Of a stretch of DNA of 64,000 nucleotides, positions 1 through 8,498 are shown piece after piece. The notes under the pieces were generated by a model. That model was not told where the DNA came from. It did not search any database and saw nothing but the letters and a program-made list of their open reading frames with translations. The stretch comes from Amycolatopsis sp. FDAARGOS 1241 (GTDB taxonomy: Bacteria > Actinomycetota > Actinomycetes > Mycobacteriales > Pseudonocardiaceae): positions 5,270,001 through 5,334,000 of the forward strand of contig NZ_CP069526.1 in NCBI RefSeq assembly GCF_016889705.1, written 5' to 3'. The position numbers were made by a program, and so were the translations under genes. How positions within the stretch are numbered: the stretch's first letter is position 1; each line of letters opens with the position of its first letter.

Positions 1-1
1 G

Positions 2-1345
2 GATGAGTTCGTCGCGGCGATTACCGCGAGGCTCCCGCAGGTGCCGCGCTACCACCAGAAGATCCGCCGGGTGCCGTTCGACCTCGCACCGCCCGTGTGG
101 GTCGACGACGACGCGTTCCGGCCCGAGGACCACTTCGCGCGGCTGTCGGTGCCCTCACCCCACGACGACGCCGCGCTGTGCGAGCTCGTCACGCTGCTGA
201 TGGACGAACGGCTCGACCGGGATCGGCCGCTGTGGATGTTGTGGGTCATCGAAGGGCTCTCGGAGGGACGATGGGCAATCCTGTCCAAAGTCCACCACAG
301 CCTCACCGACGGCGTCTCCGCGACGGGGCTGCAGCGCGTTCTGTTCGGAGCGGCGGAACCGCCGGGGTTGCCTGCCGCACCGGTGCCGGATCCCGGCCGG
401 ACGCGGCTGCTCGTCTCCGCGCTCGGCGACCTCGTGAGCAGTCCCGTCACTGGGATCGGACACCTCGTCGGCAGCGTGTTACACCCCCGCGCCCTGGCCC
501 GCCGCACGACCGACGTCGTCCGAGGACTGGCCGCACTGTCGACAGCGCTCATGCCCGTCGCTCCGAGCTCGCTCAGCGGACCGCTCGGGCACCGGCGAGG
601 GTACGCGGTCGGTCAGGCCGCGCTCGCTGACATCGTCACCACGGCGAAAGCCTTCGACGTCACCGTCAACGACGTTCTGCTCGCCGCGGTCACCGGCGGG
701 TTGCGTGAGCTGCTCCTGCGCCGCGGCGAAGATCCGGCACCCGACAGCGTGCGCAGCCTCGTTCCGGTCTCGGTGCGCAACAGCGCTTCGGTATCCGAAG
801 TGGACAACCGGGTGTCGCTGCTGCTGCCGCTGCTTCCAGTCGATCTGCCCGATCCCGTGCACCGGCTCCTCCGCGTGCACCGGAGGGTCACGACGCTGAA
901 GGGCAATAAGGAGTCGGCCGCCGGTGAGTTCGTCACCGGCGCCGCCGGAACCGAACCGTTCGCCGCCTCCGCGTGGGTCATGCGGGCCGCGGCCAAACTC
1001 CCCCAGCGCAACATCGTGACCGTGACGACGAACGTCCCCGGCCCGCCGGAGCCTCTCAGCGTGGCCGGCCGCGAGGTGCTCGAGCTCTACCCGTACGTCC
1101 CGATCGCGCTGCGGTTGCGGACCGGCGTCGCGATGCTCACCTATCGGGACCGGGTCTTCTTCGGCGTGACCGCCGACCGCGCGACGGTGCCGGATGTCCG
1201 ATTCCTCGCGGAGACCGTCGTGGCCGAAGTCGCGGTGCTCAAGGCCGCTGCGGTCTCCTCGGCGAGGACCACACCAGATCCTCCGGATCCGGCAGGAGGC
1301 GCCGGTCGGTGGCGGGACAGAAGCGGAGCTGACCCGCGTCCCTGA
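2..1345 (+). CDS. Wax ester synthase / diacylglycerol acyltransferase (WS/DGAT), 5' end outside window
   Basis: Acyl-CoA-dependent acyltransferase making triacylglycerol or wax esters as storage lipid. The reading frame is already open at base 2, upstream of the first GTG at 41, and the residues there fit the family, so the start lies outside the window. About 447 residues are visible. The catalytic HHxxxDG motif is intact as HHSLTDG at 293-313, and the family's PVWVDD and RPLWMLWVIEG blocks precede it. The C-terminal tail is proline/arginine-rich. In Mycobacterium tuberculosis tgs1 is a DosR-regulon gene, which agrees with the neighbours here. Family certain; which acceptor it uses cannot be read from sequence. 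Confidence 0.9.
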   Translation, partial: DEFVAAITARLPQVPRYHQKIRRVPFDLAPPVWVDDDAFRPEDHFARLSVPSPHDDAALCELVTLLMDERLDRDRPLWMLWVIEGLSEGRWAILSKVHHSLTDGVSATGLQRVLFGAAEPPGLPAAPVPDPGRTRLLVSALGDLVSSPVTGIGHLVGSVLHPRALARRTTDVVRGLAALSTALMPVAPSSLSGPLGHRRGYAVGQAALADIVTTAKAFDVTVNDVLLAAVTGGLRELLLRRGEDPAPDSVRSLVPVSVRNSASVSEVDNRVSLLLPLLPVDLPDPVHRLLRVHRRVTTLKGNKESAAGEFVTGAAGTEPFAASAWVMRAAAKLPQRNIVTVTTNVPGPPEPLSVAGREVLELYPYVPIALRLRTGVAMLTYRDRVFFGVTADRATVPDVRFLAETVVAEVAVLKAAAVSSARTTPDPPDPAGGAGRWRDRSGADPRP

Positions 1346-1379
1346 ACGCACATGATGATCGCCTGCCGGGCACCGGACG

Positions 1380-1645
1380 GCGCCCATTGCCTGGATCGGG
1401 CAGCGTCCGACGGCGAGGTACCGGTCGAGGTCGAATTCCGGGTCCGTCGCCCACCACCGGCCACTGCGGCGCACGATCGGGCGCTGCAGGTAGACCGGGT
1501 ACCGGCTAGTAGCCGATCAGTGACGATGGCGCGCAGCCGCGCCGGATCCATGGGAGTGGCCGCCTGCAGGACGGAATGACCACCATCCGGTTCTCACTCC
1601 GGTCGAGCCGCAGCCACGGTTCGTCCTGGGCGGAGATTCCGAGTT
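1380..1645 (-). pseudogene. Remnant of a second WS/DGAT N-terminus
   Basis: The minus strand between the TAG synthase and GAPDH carries three short stretches that line up in order with a WS/DGAT N-terminus but lie in different frames: DEPWLRLDRSENRMVV, then MDPARLRAIVTDRLL, then GRWWATDPEFDLDRYLA. No start codon or catalytic motif remains. It is best read as a decayed paralogue of the upstream gene, in opposite orientation. The rest of the 1346-1868 gap holds no other gene that I recognise. Confidence 0.6.
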
Positions 1646-1768
1646 GGTGAGGCGCGGGCCATGGCCTGGCTTTCCCGGCGGTGGTCCGTGTCCTTGCCGC
1701 TCAGGGCCGGTTCCGGTCGAGCCGGTACGGAATTGGAGTTCCCGCTGGAGCGCAACTTCCGGCTCCGC

Positions 1769-1784
1769 GTGGACGAAGGTCCCC
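1769..1784 (-). promoter_or_regulatory. DosR-like box upstream of GAPDH
   Basis: Read on the minus strand it is GGGGACCTTCGTCCAC, an imperfect palindrome close to the mycobacterial DosR core GGGACTWWAGTCCC. It lies 85 bases before the GAPDH start. Its first 14 bases, GGGGACCTTCGTCC, recur before hsp20 at 16160-16173. Confidence 0.55.
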
Positions 1785-1868
1785 GCGGCAGCCCGCCAAC
1801 GTCCCTCGTCCGCACGCCCCACGTCGGAGCAGGGTGAATGGACAGGCTATCGCAGCAAAGGAGTCCTC

Positions 1869-2885
1869 ATGACCGTGCGAGTCGGCATCAACGGGTTCGG
1901 CCGGATCGGGCGTGACTTCGTGCGCCGCGTCCTCGAACAGCCGGACAGCCCGGTGGAGGTGGTGGCCGTCAACGACATCACCGACGCGGACACCCTCGCT
2001 CACCTGCTCGCGCACGACTCCACCTACGGTCCGCTGCGCGTGCCCGTGCAGGTAATCGATTCGGCTATCGAAGCCGGCGACCAGGTGCTGCAGGCGATCT
2101 CCGAACCCGAACCGGCGAACCTGCCGTGGGGCGAATTCGCGGTGGACGTCGTGCTCGAAGCAACCGGGCACTTCCGCACCCGAGACGCGGCCGCCGCGCA
2201 CCTGGCGGCGGGCGCCCGGAAGGTCATCATCTCCGCGCCTGGCAAGGGCGTGGACGCGACGATCGCGCTCGGCGTCAACGAAGGCACCTACGAACCCGTC
2301 GGACACCAGGTGATCTCCAACGCCTCGTGCACGACCAACTGCCTCGCCCCCATGGTGCGCGTGCTGCACGAAACGTTCGGAGTCCGGCGCGGGTTCTTGA
2401 CCACGATCCACAGTTACACCGGCGACCAGGCCCTTCTCGACCGCCCGCACAGGGACCTGCGCCGAGCTCGGTCGGCCGCGGTGAACCTGATCCCGACGAG
2501 CACCGGCGCTGCTCGCGCGATCGGCGACGTCATCCCCGCGTTGGCCGGACGGCTCGACGGCGTGGCCATTCGCGTACCGGTCGAGGACGGGTCGCTGACC
2601 GACCTCACCGTGGAACTGGAGAAGGACGTGACGCCAGACGAGGTCAACCGCGCGTTCGCGCAGGCCGCGGATGGATATCTCAAGGGAATCGTGCGCTACA
2701 CCGAAGCTCCGCTGGTGTCCCGCGACATCGTGGGTGATCCGGCCTCGTGCGTGTTCGACGCGAGCCTCACCAAGACCGACGGCCACACCGCGAAAATGTT
2801 CGGCTGGTACGACAACGAATGGGGCTATGCGTGCCGGACCGTCGAGCTCGTCGAGCTGGTGGGCCGTGAACTCGCCCGGCGCTGA
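1869..2885 (+). CDS. gap: Glyceraldehyde-3-phosphate dehydrogenase (GAPDH)
   Basis: Oxidises glyceraldehyde-3-phosphate to 1,3-bisphosphoglycerate with NAD(P) in glycolysis, in the cytosol. The start is the ATG preceded by AAAGGAG; the open frame extends further upstream but only this start begins with the Rossmann motif GINGFGRIGR. Length is 338 residues, normal for the family. The active-site block SNASCTTNC carries the catalytic cysteine at residue 154, and the C-terminal NEWGYACRTVEL block is intact. It sits in the hypoxia island behind a DosR-like box, so it may be a paralogue induced when ATP must come from fermentation. Confidence 0.95.
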   Translation: MTVRVGINGFGRIGRDFVRRVLEQPDSPVEVVAVNDITDADTLAHLLAHDSTYGPLRVPVQVIDSAIEAGDQVLQAISEPEPANLPWGEFAVDVVLEATGHFRTRDAAAAHLAAGARKVIISAPGKGVDATIALGVNEGTYEPVGHQVISNASCTTNCLAPMVRVLHETFGVRRGFLTTIHSYTGDQALLDRPHRDLRRARSAAVNLIPTSTGAARAIGDVIPALAGRLDGVAIRVPVEDGSLTDLTVELEKDVTPDEVNRAFAQAADGYLKGIVRYTEAPLVSRDIVGDPASCVFDASLTKTDGHTAKMFGWYDNEWGYACRTVELVELVGRELARR

Positions 2886-2936
2886 CCCGCGACCCGCCGT
2901 AGGTGGGCCGGCCTCTCCCCCACCGAACGTCGGGTC

Positions 2937-3149
2937 GTGGCCGGCGCCGTAGTGATCCAGATCGCTCTGACCGCGACGGCGTGGTGGGACCTCGCTCACC
3001 GGCGGGCGGATCAAGTCCGCGGGCCGAAAACCGTGTGGGCGGTGATAATCGTCGTCAACTTCGCCGGGCCACTCGCGTATTTCCGGTGGGGGCGACTGCG
3101 ATCCGGCTGCCAAGGACCCGTGGAACGAGGACCTTCGGCGCCAGAGTGA
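2937..3149 (+). CDS. Small PLD nuclease N-terminal (PLDN)-type membrane protein
   Basis: A 70-residue protein with two hydrophobic segments (about residues 3-17 and 32-49) separated by DLAHRRADQVRGPKTVW. The GPK-W and GPLAYF-WGRL signature belongs to the phospholipase D-nuclease N-terminal family, a short two-helix membrane module of unknown role. The GTG at 2937 is the only start available, but family-like sequence (RWAGLSPTERR) continues in frame upstream to the GAPDH stop with no ATG, GTG or TTG. The true start may have been lost, or a non-canonical codon is used. Confidence 0.55.
   Translation: MAGAVVIQIALTATAWWDLAHRRADQVRGPKTVWAVIIVVNFAGPLAYFRWGRLRSGCQGPVERGPSAPE
3127..3142 (+). promoter_or_regulatory. 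DosR-like box upstream of the DoxX-ADH operon
   Basis: GAGGACCTTCGGCGCC, 55 bases before the DoxX-like start. It agrees with the island consensus at most positions and overlaps the end of the preceding small gene. Confidence 0.5.
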
Positions 3150-3197
3150 TCCACCGCCGCACCCGACACTCGGGGTGAACCACGAAACGGAGGGATC

Positions 3198-3791
3198 ATG
3201 TCCATTACACCCGAGCACGACAAGCGTTCCGACGCCACGGTTCCCCTGCGGCGTGAACCCGAGCGGCGCGCATCGAGCCGAGCCCTCGGCGGCCGCGCAC
3301 TCGCTCTGCTCCGGATCGCCATGGGACTCGTGTTCCTGTGGGCCTTCGCCGACAAGCTGTTCGGTCTGGGGTACTCCACCACGGCCGCGGGCGCCTGGAT
3401 CCGCGGCGGCTCACCCACGCGAGGTTTCCTGGGCACCGTCGAGGTGGGTCCGCTCGCCTCGACGTTCCACGCCTGGGCGGGCGCGTGGTGGGCCGACTGG
3501 CTTTTCATGGCAGGGTTGCTCGGCATCGGCCTCGCTCTGGTGACCGGCGTGGCCCTGCGGATCGCCGCGACCACGGGCACGGTCGTGCTCCTGCTCATGT
3601 GGGCCGCCGAATGGCCACCCGCGCGCTTCACCAGCGTCGGCGAGGCGACGCACTCGACCCACCCGATCATCGACTACCACGTCATCTACGCACTCGTCCT
3701 CATCGCACTCGCCGCGACGCTCGCGGGCGACACCTGGGGTCTGGGCCGCCGCTGGGCCACGGTGACCGGCGACCGGGCGTGGCTGCGCTAA
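3198..3791 (+). CDS. DoxX-like integral membrane protein
   Basis: A 197-residue membrane protein with a charged N-terminus of about 35 residues followed by four hydrophobic segments (roughly 38-55, 95-118, 120-137 and 155-172). Layout and the LRIAMGLVFLWAFADKLFGLG opening helix resemble the DoxX/DoxD family, whose members include the quinone-reducing subunit of archaeal thiosulfate dehydrogenase. No catalytic residues are known that would fix a substrate. The start follows ACGGAGGGATC. The alcohol dehydrogenase starts 27 bases downstream, so the two are probably co-transcribed from the DosR-like box at 3127. Confidence 0.7.
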   Translation: MSITPEHDKRSDATVPLRREPERRASSRALGGRALALLRIAMGLVFLWAFADKLFGLGYSTTAAGAWIRGGSPTRGFLGTVEVGPLASTFHAWAGAWWADWLFMAGLLGIGLALVTGVALRIAATTGTVVLLLMWAAEWPPARFTSVGEATHSTHPIIDYHVIYALVLIALAATLAGDTWGLGRRWATVTGDRAWLR

Positions 3792-3818
3792 ACGTCCACA
3801 AGCGACCGAGGAGAAACC

Positions 3819-4856
3819 GTGAAAGCTCTCGTGTACGACGGTCCGGGCCGGCGAGCGTGGACCGAGCACCCCGATCCGGAGATCGCCGACGCCACCGACG
3901 CGGTGGTGCGGATCGACGCGGTCACGATCTGCGGTACCGACCTGCACATCCTCAAGGGTGACGTGCCGGAGGTGGAGCGCGGACGTGTCCTCGGCCACGA
4001 GGCCGTGGGCACCGTCCTGCGCACCGGTGGCTCCGTCACCACGGTGCGGCCGGGCGACCGCGTGCTCGTTTCGTGCATCAGCGCCTGCGGCCGCTGTGAA
4101 TACTGCCGGCGCGGGACCTACGGTCAGTGTCTCGGCGGAGGCGGCTGGATCCTCGGACACCTCGTCGACGGCGTCCAGGCGGAACTCGCGCGAATCCCGT
4201 TCGCCGACACCTCCACCTACCGGCTGCCCCCGTCGGTCGGCGACGAACCCACGCTGATGCTGGCGGACATCCTGCCCACGTCGTACGAAGTGGGTGTCCG
4301 CAACGGGCAGGTCAGCCCCGGCGACGTGGTGGTCATCGTCGGAGCCGGTCCCATCGGCCTGGCCGCGATCACCACCTCCAGGCTCTACAGCCCGTCGGCG
4401 ATCGTCGTCGTGGACACGGAAACGACCCGGCTGGCCCCGGCGAAGGATTTCGGCGCCGACGTCACGGTCCAGCCGGAGGAAGCGGCCGAGGCCGTGCGCG
4501 AGGCGAGCGGCGGGCTCGGCGCCGACGTGGTCGTGGCGGCGGTCGGTGTGCCGGAGACGTTCGAACTGTGCACGGAGCTCGTCCGCACCGGCGGGCACGT
4601 GGTGAACATCGGGGTGCACGGCAAGCCGGCCACCCTGCACCTCGAGCAGTTGTGGATCCGCGACGTCACCATCACGACCGGTCTCGTCGACACCTGGAGC
4701 ACCCCGACGCTGTTGCGCATGCTGGCCGCGGGTCGCCTCGACACGGGCCGGTTCGTCACCCACCGGTTCGGTCTATCCGAAATGGACGAAGCCTATGACG
4801 TCTTCGCGCACCCGCAGGACAGCGAGGCGTTGAAGGTAGCGCTGTTCCGCCAGTGA
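3819..4856 (+). CDS. Zinc-dependent alcohol dehydrogenase (MDR superfamily)
   Basis: A 345-residue cytosolic zinc alcohol dehydrogenase. The catalytic zinc ligands are visible as Cys38 (TICGTD) and the GHEAVG block with His60/Glu61. The structural zinc loop has four cysteines in CISACGRCEYCRRGTYGQC. The NAD(P)-binding motif is VIVGAGPIGLAA near residue 170. Start ATG follows GAGGAGAAACC. In an oxygen-limited cell it would recycle NADH by reducing an aldehyde; the real substrate is not determined. It is the second gene of the DoxX unit. Confidence 0.88.
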   Translation: MKALVYDGPGRRAWTEHPDPEIADATDAVVRIDAVTICGTDLHILKGDVPEVERGRVLGHEAVGTVLRTGGSVTTVRPGDRVLVSCISACGRCEYCRRGTYGQCLGGGGWILGHLVDGVQAELARIPFADTSTYRLPPSVGDEPTLMLADILPTSYEVGVRNGQVSPGDVVVIVGAGPIGLAAITTSRLYSPSAIVVVDTETTRLAPAKDFGADVTVQPEEAAEAVREASGGLGADVVVAAVGVPETFELCTELVRTGGHVVNIGVHGKPATLHLEQLWIRDVTITTGLVDTWSTPTLLRMLAAGRLDTGRFVTHRFGLSEMDEAYDVFAHPQDSEALKVALFRQ

Positions 4857-4869
4857 CCACTGTGTCGCC

Positions 4870-4910
4870 GCGGATCGGCCACCGCCCGGACAGGACGGCG
4901 GCCGATCCGC
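4870..4910. terminator. Hairpin between convergent genes
   Basis: An 11-base perfect inverted repeat, GCGGATCGGCC and GGCCGATCCGC, separated by 19 bases. It lies between the stops of the plus-strand alcohol dehydrogenase and the minus-strand CBS-BON gene and could end both transcripts. There is no T-tract, as is usual in actinomycetes. Confidence 0.55.
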
Positions 4911-4920
4911 TGGGTGTCGG

Positions 4921-5622
4921 TCAGGGCCGGTGGATCGACCTCCGCCCGAACCGGCCACCGGCGGGAGGCTCATCCGGGCGGAGGTCGCGGTCGTCGAGGT
5001 GGGCCTTCAGGTGCGAGCGGACTTCGACCACCCCGTCGACGCGGCGGACGAGCGCCTCGATCAGCCCGATCATGCTGTAACGCTCGACGGTGCCGCTGAT
5101 GGACACGATCCCGTCGTGCACCGCGACGTACAGCGACTGCGGGTCGATGCACATCTCCTCCGTGAGGACCTCGTCCCGGACTTCGTCGTAGATGTCCTTG
5201 TCGGGTCTCAGGAAGACTCGCACCAGGTCGGCTCGCGACACGATCCCGGCCAGCGCGCCGTCCGCGTCCACGACCGGAAGGCGGTGCACGCCATGGGATT
5301 CCATCAGTTGCGCGGCGCGCACCACGTCATCGTCCGCCCTGATGGTGACAGCCGGGCTGCTCATCAAGTCGGCGGCGAACACCGCTTCAGCCTTGCGCCG
5401 GGCCCGCCGCGCCCGCGGACCGAAGCCGCGGTGCTCGACTTCACGCTCGAGCAGGTCAGCGCGGGAGATGACACCAGCCACGTGACCGCGATCGTCCACG
5501 ACGGGCGTGCCGCCGACCCCACGTTCTTCGAGCAGCGCGGTCACCGCCTTGAAGGGTGTGCCGAGCGGAACGCTCGCCACGTCCGTCGTCATCACCGCGC
5601 TCACCGGGTGCTGTCCGGTCAT
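4921..5622 (-). CDS. Tandem CBS domain protein with C-terminal BON domain
   Basis: A 233-residue cytosolic protein. Two CBS motifs (about residues 8-62 and 85-140) form a Bateman module, which in relatives binds adenine nucleotides; both show the GVISRADL/GIVSRADL ending. A BON domain follows (about 150-215, with VHDGIVSISGTVERYSM), which often binds lipid or membrane. The first part resembles the DosR-regulon Hrp1 (Rv2626c), which lacks a BON domain. It is the last gene of a minus-strand run: PEP synthase, universal-stress protein, then this, with 24- and 10-base gaps. Confidence 0.85.
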   Translation of the reverse strand: MTGQHPVSAVMTTDVASVPLGTPFKAVTALLEERGVGGTPVVDDRGHVAGVISRADLLEREVEHRGFGPRARRARRKAEAVFAADLMSSPAVTIRADDDVVRAAQLMESHGVHRLPVVDADGALAGIVSRADLVRVFLRPDKDIYDEVRDEVLTEEMCIDPQSLYVAVHDGIVSISGTVERYSMIGLIEALVRRVDGVVEVRSHLKAHLDDRDLRPDEPPAGGRFGRRSIHRP

Positions 5623-5632
5623 CGTCTGCTCC

Positions 5633-6139
5633 TCACAACAGGGGGCCGGGCTGGTACGTGCCGGCCTCGTCCGCTTCCGGCACCGGGCCGCGTTCCTCAG
5701 CCGTGCGAACCGGCACGACCACGACCGGGCAGCGCGAATCCTTCAGGCAATACGCAGAGACGGATCCGACGAGCAGCCGCAGCAGCCGGCCGTGGCCGTG
5801 ACTGCCGACCACGAGCATCGCGGCGTTCTGCGACCTCCGCACGAGGGCCGGGCCGGGCGCGCCCTCGACCGTCTCCGCGCGCACGGGAACCGGTTCGACG
5901 CCGGCGAGCGCATCGGCCACGGCTTGCTCCAGCTGCTGCCGGTAGCGCTTCTCGATCTCCCGCCACGACCGGGTCGATGCCGATTCCAGGTCGGCCGTCG
6001 GATCGAACGTCCAGGCGCGCACGGCCACCACCTCGCGCCCGCTCACCTTCGCTTCGGACAGTGCCCAGCGCAGTGCCGCGGCGCTGCCGGCCGAGCCGTC
6101 GACTCCGACGACAATGACGTTTCCGTCCATGGTGGTCAC
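5633..6139 (-). CDS. Universal stress protein (single UspA domain)
   Basis: A 168-residue UspA-type protein. It opens with the VVGVDGSAGSAAALRWA block and has the ATP-binding signature G-x2-G-x9-GS as GSHGHGRLLRLLVGSVS near residues 113-129. An ATG at 6130 is an alternative start that removes three residues. The DosR regulon of M. tuberculosis is rich in Usp proteins of this kind. It sits between the PEP synthase and CBS-BON genes in one probable operon; the exact cellular target of Usp proteins is not known. Confidence 0.9.
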   Translation of the reverse strand: MTTMDGNVIVVGVDGSAGSAAALRWALSEAKVSGREVVAVRAWTFDPTADLESASTRSWREIEKRYRQQLEQAVADALAGVEPVPVRAETVEGAPGPALVRRSQNAAMLVVGSHGHGRLLRLLVGSVSAYCLKDSRCPVVVVPVRTAEERGPVPEADEAGTYQPGPLL

Positions 6140-6163
6140 GGATGTTCTCCTTTGCCCAACGGG

Positions 6164-8407
6164 TCAGCGGGCGTTGTCCAGCAGGAGGCGGCGTTCGGCG
6201 GCGGCGATCGCGTGCCGGGCGGCAGCGATCGCGTCGGAGTTGACCGAGATCGAAGTGATACCGGCCCGCACCAGGTGCTCGGTGAAAGCGGGGTTGGTCG
6301 AAGGCGCCTGCCCGCACAGCGACGAGGTGATGCCGTGCAGGTTCGCGGTGCGGACGATGGTCGTGATCGCGTCCAGCACGGCGGGGTCGGCTTCGTCGAA
6401 CAGCTCCGCGCACTCCGCCGAATCGCGGTCGACCCCCAGGACCAGCTGGGTGAGGTCGTTGCTGCCGATCGACACGCCGTCGATGCCGAGACCGACGTAC
6501 TCCGGCAGCCAGTGGACCACTGAGGGCACTTCCGCCATGATCCACTTGAGGAGGCCGCGCTGGCGGCCCAGCGGGCTGGCGTCCACCAGTTCGAGGCAGG
6601 CTTCGAGCTCCCACTTGGTGCGCACGAACGGGATCATCAGGTGCAGGTTCGGGGTGCGCTCGCGGACCCGCGCGAGTGTCTTCAGCTCGAGCGCGAAGAG
6701 ATCGGGTTCGCGGATGTACCGGTAGCAGCCGCGGTAGCCGATCATCGGGTTGCGTTCCTCTGGTTCGAACGCCTCCCCGCCGGTCAGGCCGCGGAACTCG
6801 TTCGTGCGCAGGTCAGTGGCGCGGTAGACCACCGGACGTGAGCCGAACGGGGACGTGATCGCGGTCAAGGAGTCGGCCATCGCGGTCACGAAGGACTCCT
6901 CCTCGCCCCGGGCCAGCAGGTCGCGCGGGTGCCGGCCACCGAGGGCCTCGGTGAGCAGGAATTCCGCACGCAGCAACCCGACCCCGTCCACGGCCCGTGC
7001 CGCTACTTCCGCGGCGTGCTCGGGCATCGCGAGGTTCACGTAGAGCCGGGTCCCGATCGTCTCCGGTGCGGTGGGAGCTGCCACCGGCGTCGCGCGAGCC
7101 GCCTCATGCACCACCGCACCGGCCCGCACTTCGCCCTTGGTCCCGTCGACTGTCACGAGCGTGCGGTCGGCGAGAACGCGGGTGGCATCGCCGGTTCCGA
7201 CCACGCACGGCACCCCCAGTTCCCGGGCGACCACGGCGGCGTGGCACGTCATCCCGCCGCCGTCGGTCACCAGCCCGCCCGCCCGGCGGATGGCCGGCAC
7301 CCAGTCCGGGTTTGTCATCGGCGCCACCAGCACCTCGCCCTCGCGCAGCTGCATGGCTTCCGCCGGGTCCCGCAGCACGCGGACGGCCCCACTCGCCGCG
7401 CCGGGCGACGCTGCCAGCCCCGTGACCAGCGCGCCCGGCTCCGCCTCGCGGTCCGGCGGCATGGTCGTGATCGGCCGCGACTGCACGAGCCACGTGCGGT
7501 GGTCCTCAATGGCGAATTCCACGTCCTGCGGCACGCCGTAGTGGTCTTCGACTCGCGAGGCCAGCCGCGCGAGCTCGAGCACCGTCGCGTCGTCCAGGAC
7601 CCGGCGACCGCCGGCCTGCGCAGTCAACGGCACCGTGACGTCACCGCCGCCGACCTCCGCGATGATCTTGAAGGACTGTGTGCCGACACGGGCGCTGAGC
7701 ACCCGCAAGTCCTGTTTGGCCACCACGTAGGTGTCGGGCTCGACGGCGCCGCTGACGATCGCCTCACCCTGGCCGAAGACCGCTTCGATCACCACCTGGT
7801 CGTGCGCGGCGGTCCGCGGATCCGCCGTGAAGATCACCCCCGCGCGATCGGCGGGGATCATCCGTTGCACAACCACTGCGATCGCCGGCTCCCCGGCGTA
7901 CCCACGGCTCGCGCGGTAGCTCACGACGCGCGGCGAGAACAGCGACGCCCAGCAGTCCACGACGCGCTGAGCCAGGCTCCGCTCGTCGACCACGTTGGTG
8001 AAGCTGGCGTTCATCCCGGCGAACGACGCCTCGGCACCGTCTTCCCCGGTCGCCGACGAGCGCACGGCTACCGTGGCTTGCCCGCCGAGCGCGCGGTACG
8101 CCTCGCCGACCGAGGCCGCGAGCTCGGCGGTCAGGCCGGCCGAGCGGACCAGGGCCTGCAGCCGCTCGCACGTTTCGGCGAGGGCCGTCGCGTCGTCCAC
8201 ATTCGTCAGAGCTTTGGCATGGGCGTCGGCGATCTCGGCGCGCACCCCGGCGGCCTCCAGTGCCGAGAAGTAGCCATCCCGGGTGATCACGAAGCCCTCC
8301 GGCACCGGGAACCCGGCGGCGATCAGCTCACCCAGGTTGGCACCCTTTCCGCCTGCGACCTCGGCGTCGGCGAGCCGTAGATCGGCGAGATTCGGTACGC
8401 AGTCCAT
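6164..8407 (-). CDS. ppsA: Phosphoenolpyruvate synthase / pyruvate, water dikinase
   Basis: Interconverts pyruvate + ATP and PEP + AMP + phosphate. At 747 residues it is close to the usual length. The open frame runs further upstream, but family sequence begins at the chosen ATG ([28 protein letters not shown]). Domains in order: ATP-grasp-like nucleotide-binding region (1-310), phosphohistidine domain with [12 protein letters not shown] (His389), and a PEP/pyruvate barrel ending with [12 protein letters not shown], which carries the conserved cysteine. A DosR-like box lies 76 bases upstream. PpsA is known from the DosR-type island of other actinomycetes; a PEP-balancing role under hypoxia is inference. 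Confidence 0.88.
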   Translation of the reverse strand: MDCVPNLADLRLADAEVAGGKGANLGELIAAGFPVPEGFVITRDGYFSALEAAGVRAEIADAHAKALTNVDDATALAETCERLQALVRSAGLTAELAASVGEAYRALGGQATVAVRSSATGEDGAEASFAGMNASFTNVVDERSLAQRVVDCWASLFSPRVVSYRASRGYAGEPAIAVVVQRMIPADRAGVIFTADPRTAAHDQVVIEAVFGQGEAIVSGAVEPDTYVVAKQDLRVLSARVGTQSFKIIAEVGGGDVTVPLTAQAGGRRVLDDATVLELARLASRVEDHYGVPQDVEFAIEDHRTWLVQSRPITTMPPDREAEPGALVTGLAASPGAASGAVRVLRDPAEAMQLREGEVLVAPMTNPDWVPAIRRAGGLVTDGGGMTCHAAVVARELGVPCVVGTGDATRVLADRTLVTVDGTKGEVRAGAVVHEAARATPVAAPTAPETIGTRLYVNLAMPEHAAEVAARAVDGVGLLRAEFLLTEALGGRHPRDLLARGEEESFVTAMADSLTAITSPFGSRPVVYRATDLRTNEFRGLTGGEAFEPEERNPMIGYRGCYRYIREPDLFALELKTLARVRERTPNLHLMIPFVRTKWELEACLELVDASPLGRQRGLLKWIMAEVPSVVHWLPEYVGLGIDGVSIGSNDLTQLVLGVDRDSAECAELFDEADPAVLDAITTIVRTANLHGITSSLCGQAPSTNPAFTEHLVRAGITSISVNSDAIAAARHAIAAAERRLLLDNAR

Positions 8408-8482
8408 GAAGGTCCTCCCGAAGGTCGGACACGGCGTTCGCCCCGGCTCTCCCAGCCTGGTCGCCCCCCGGACACCCGCACC

Positions 8483-8498
8483 GGAGCACAAAGTCACC
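8483..8498 (+). promoter_or_regulatory. DosR-like box upstream of the PEP synthase operon
   Basis: GGAGCACAAAGTCACC, 13 of 16 bases identical to the site at 30143. It lies 76 bases upstream of the minus-strand PEP synthase and overlaps the last codons of the ATPase gene behind it. Confidence 0.5.

Noticed and set aside
1701..3218. 505-codon minus-strand frame over GAPDH
   Set aside because: Shadow of the GAPDH gene; His/Arg/Gly-rich and without a ribosome site.
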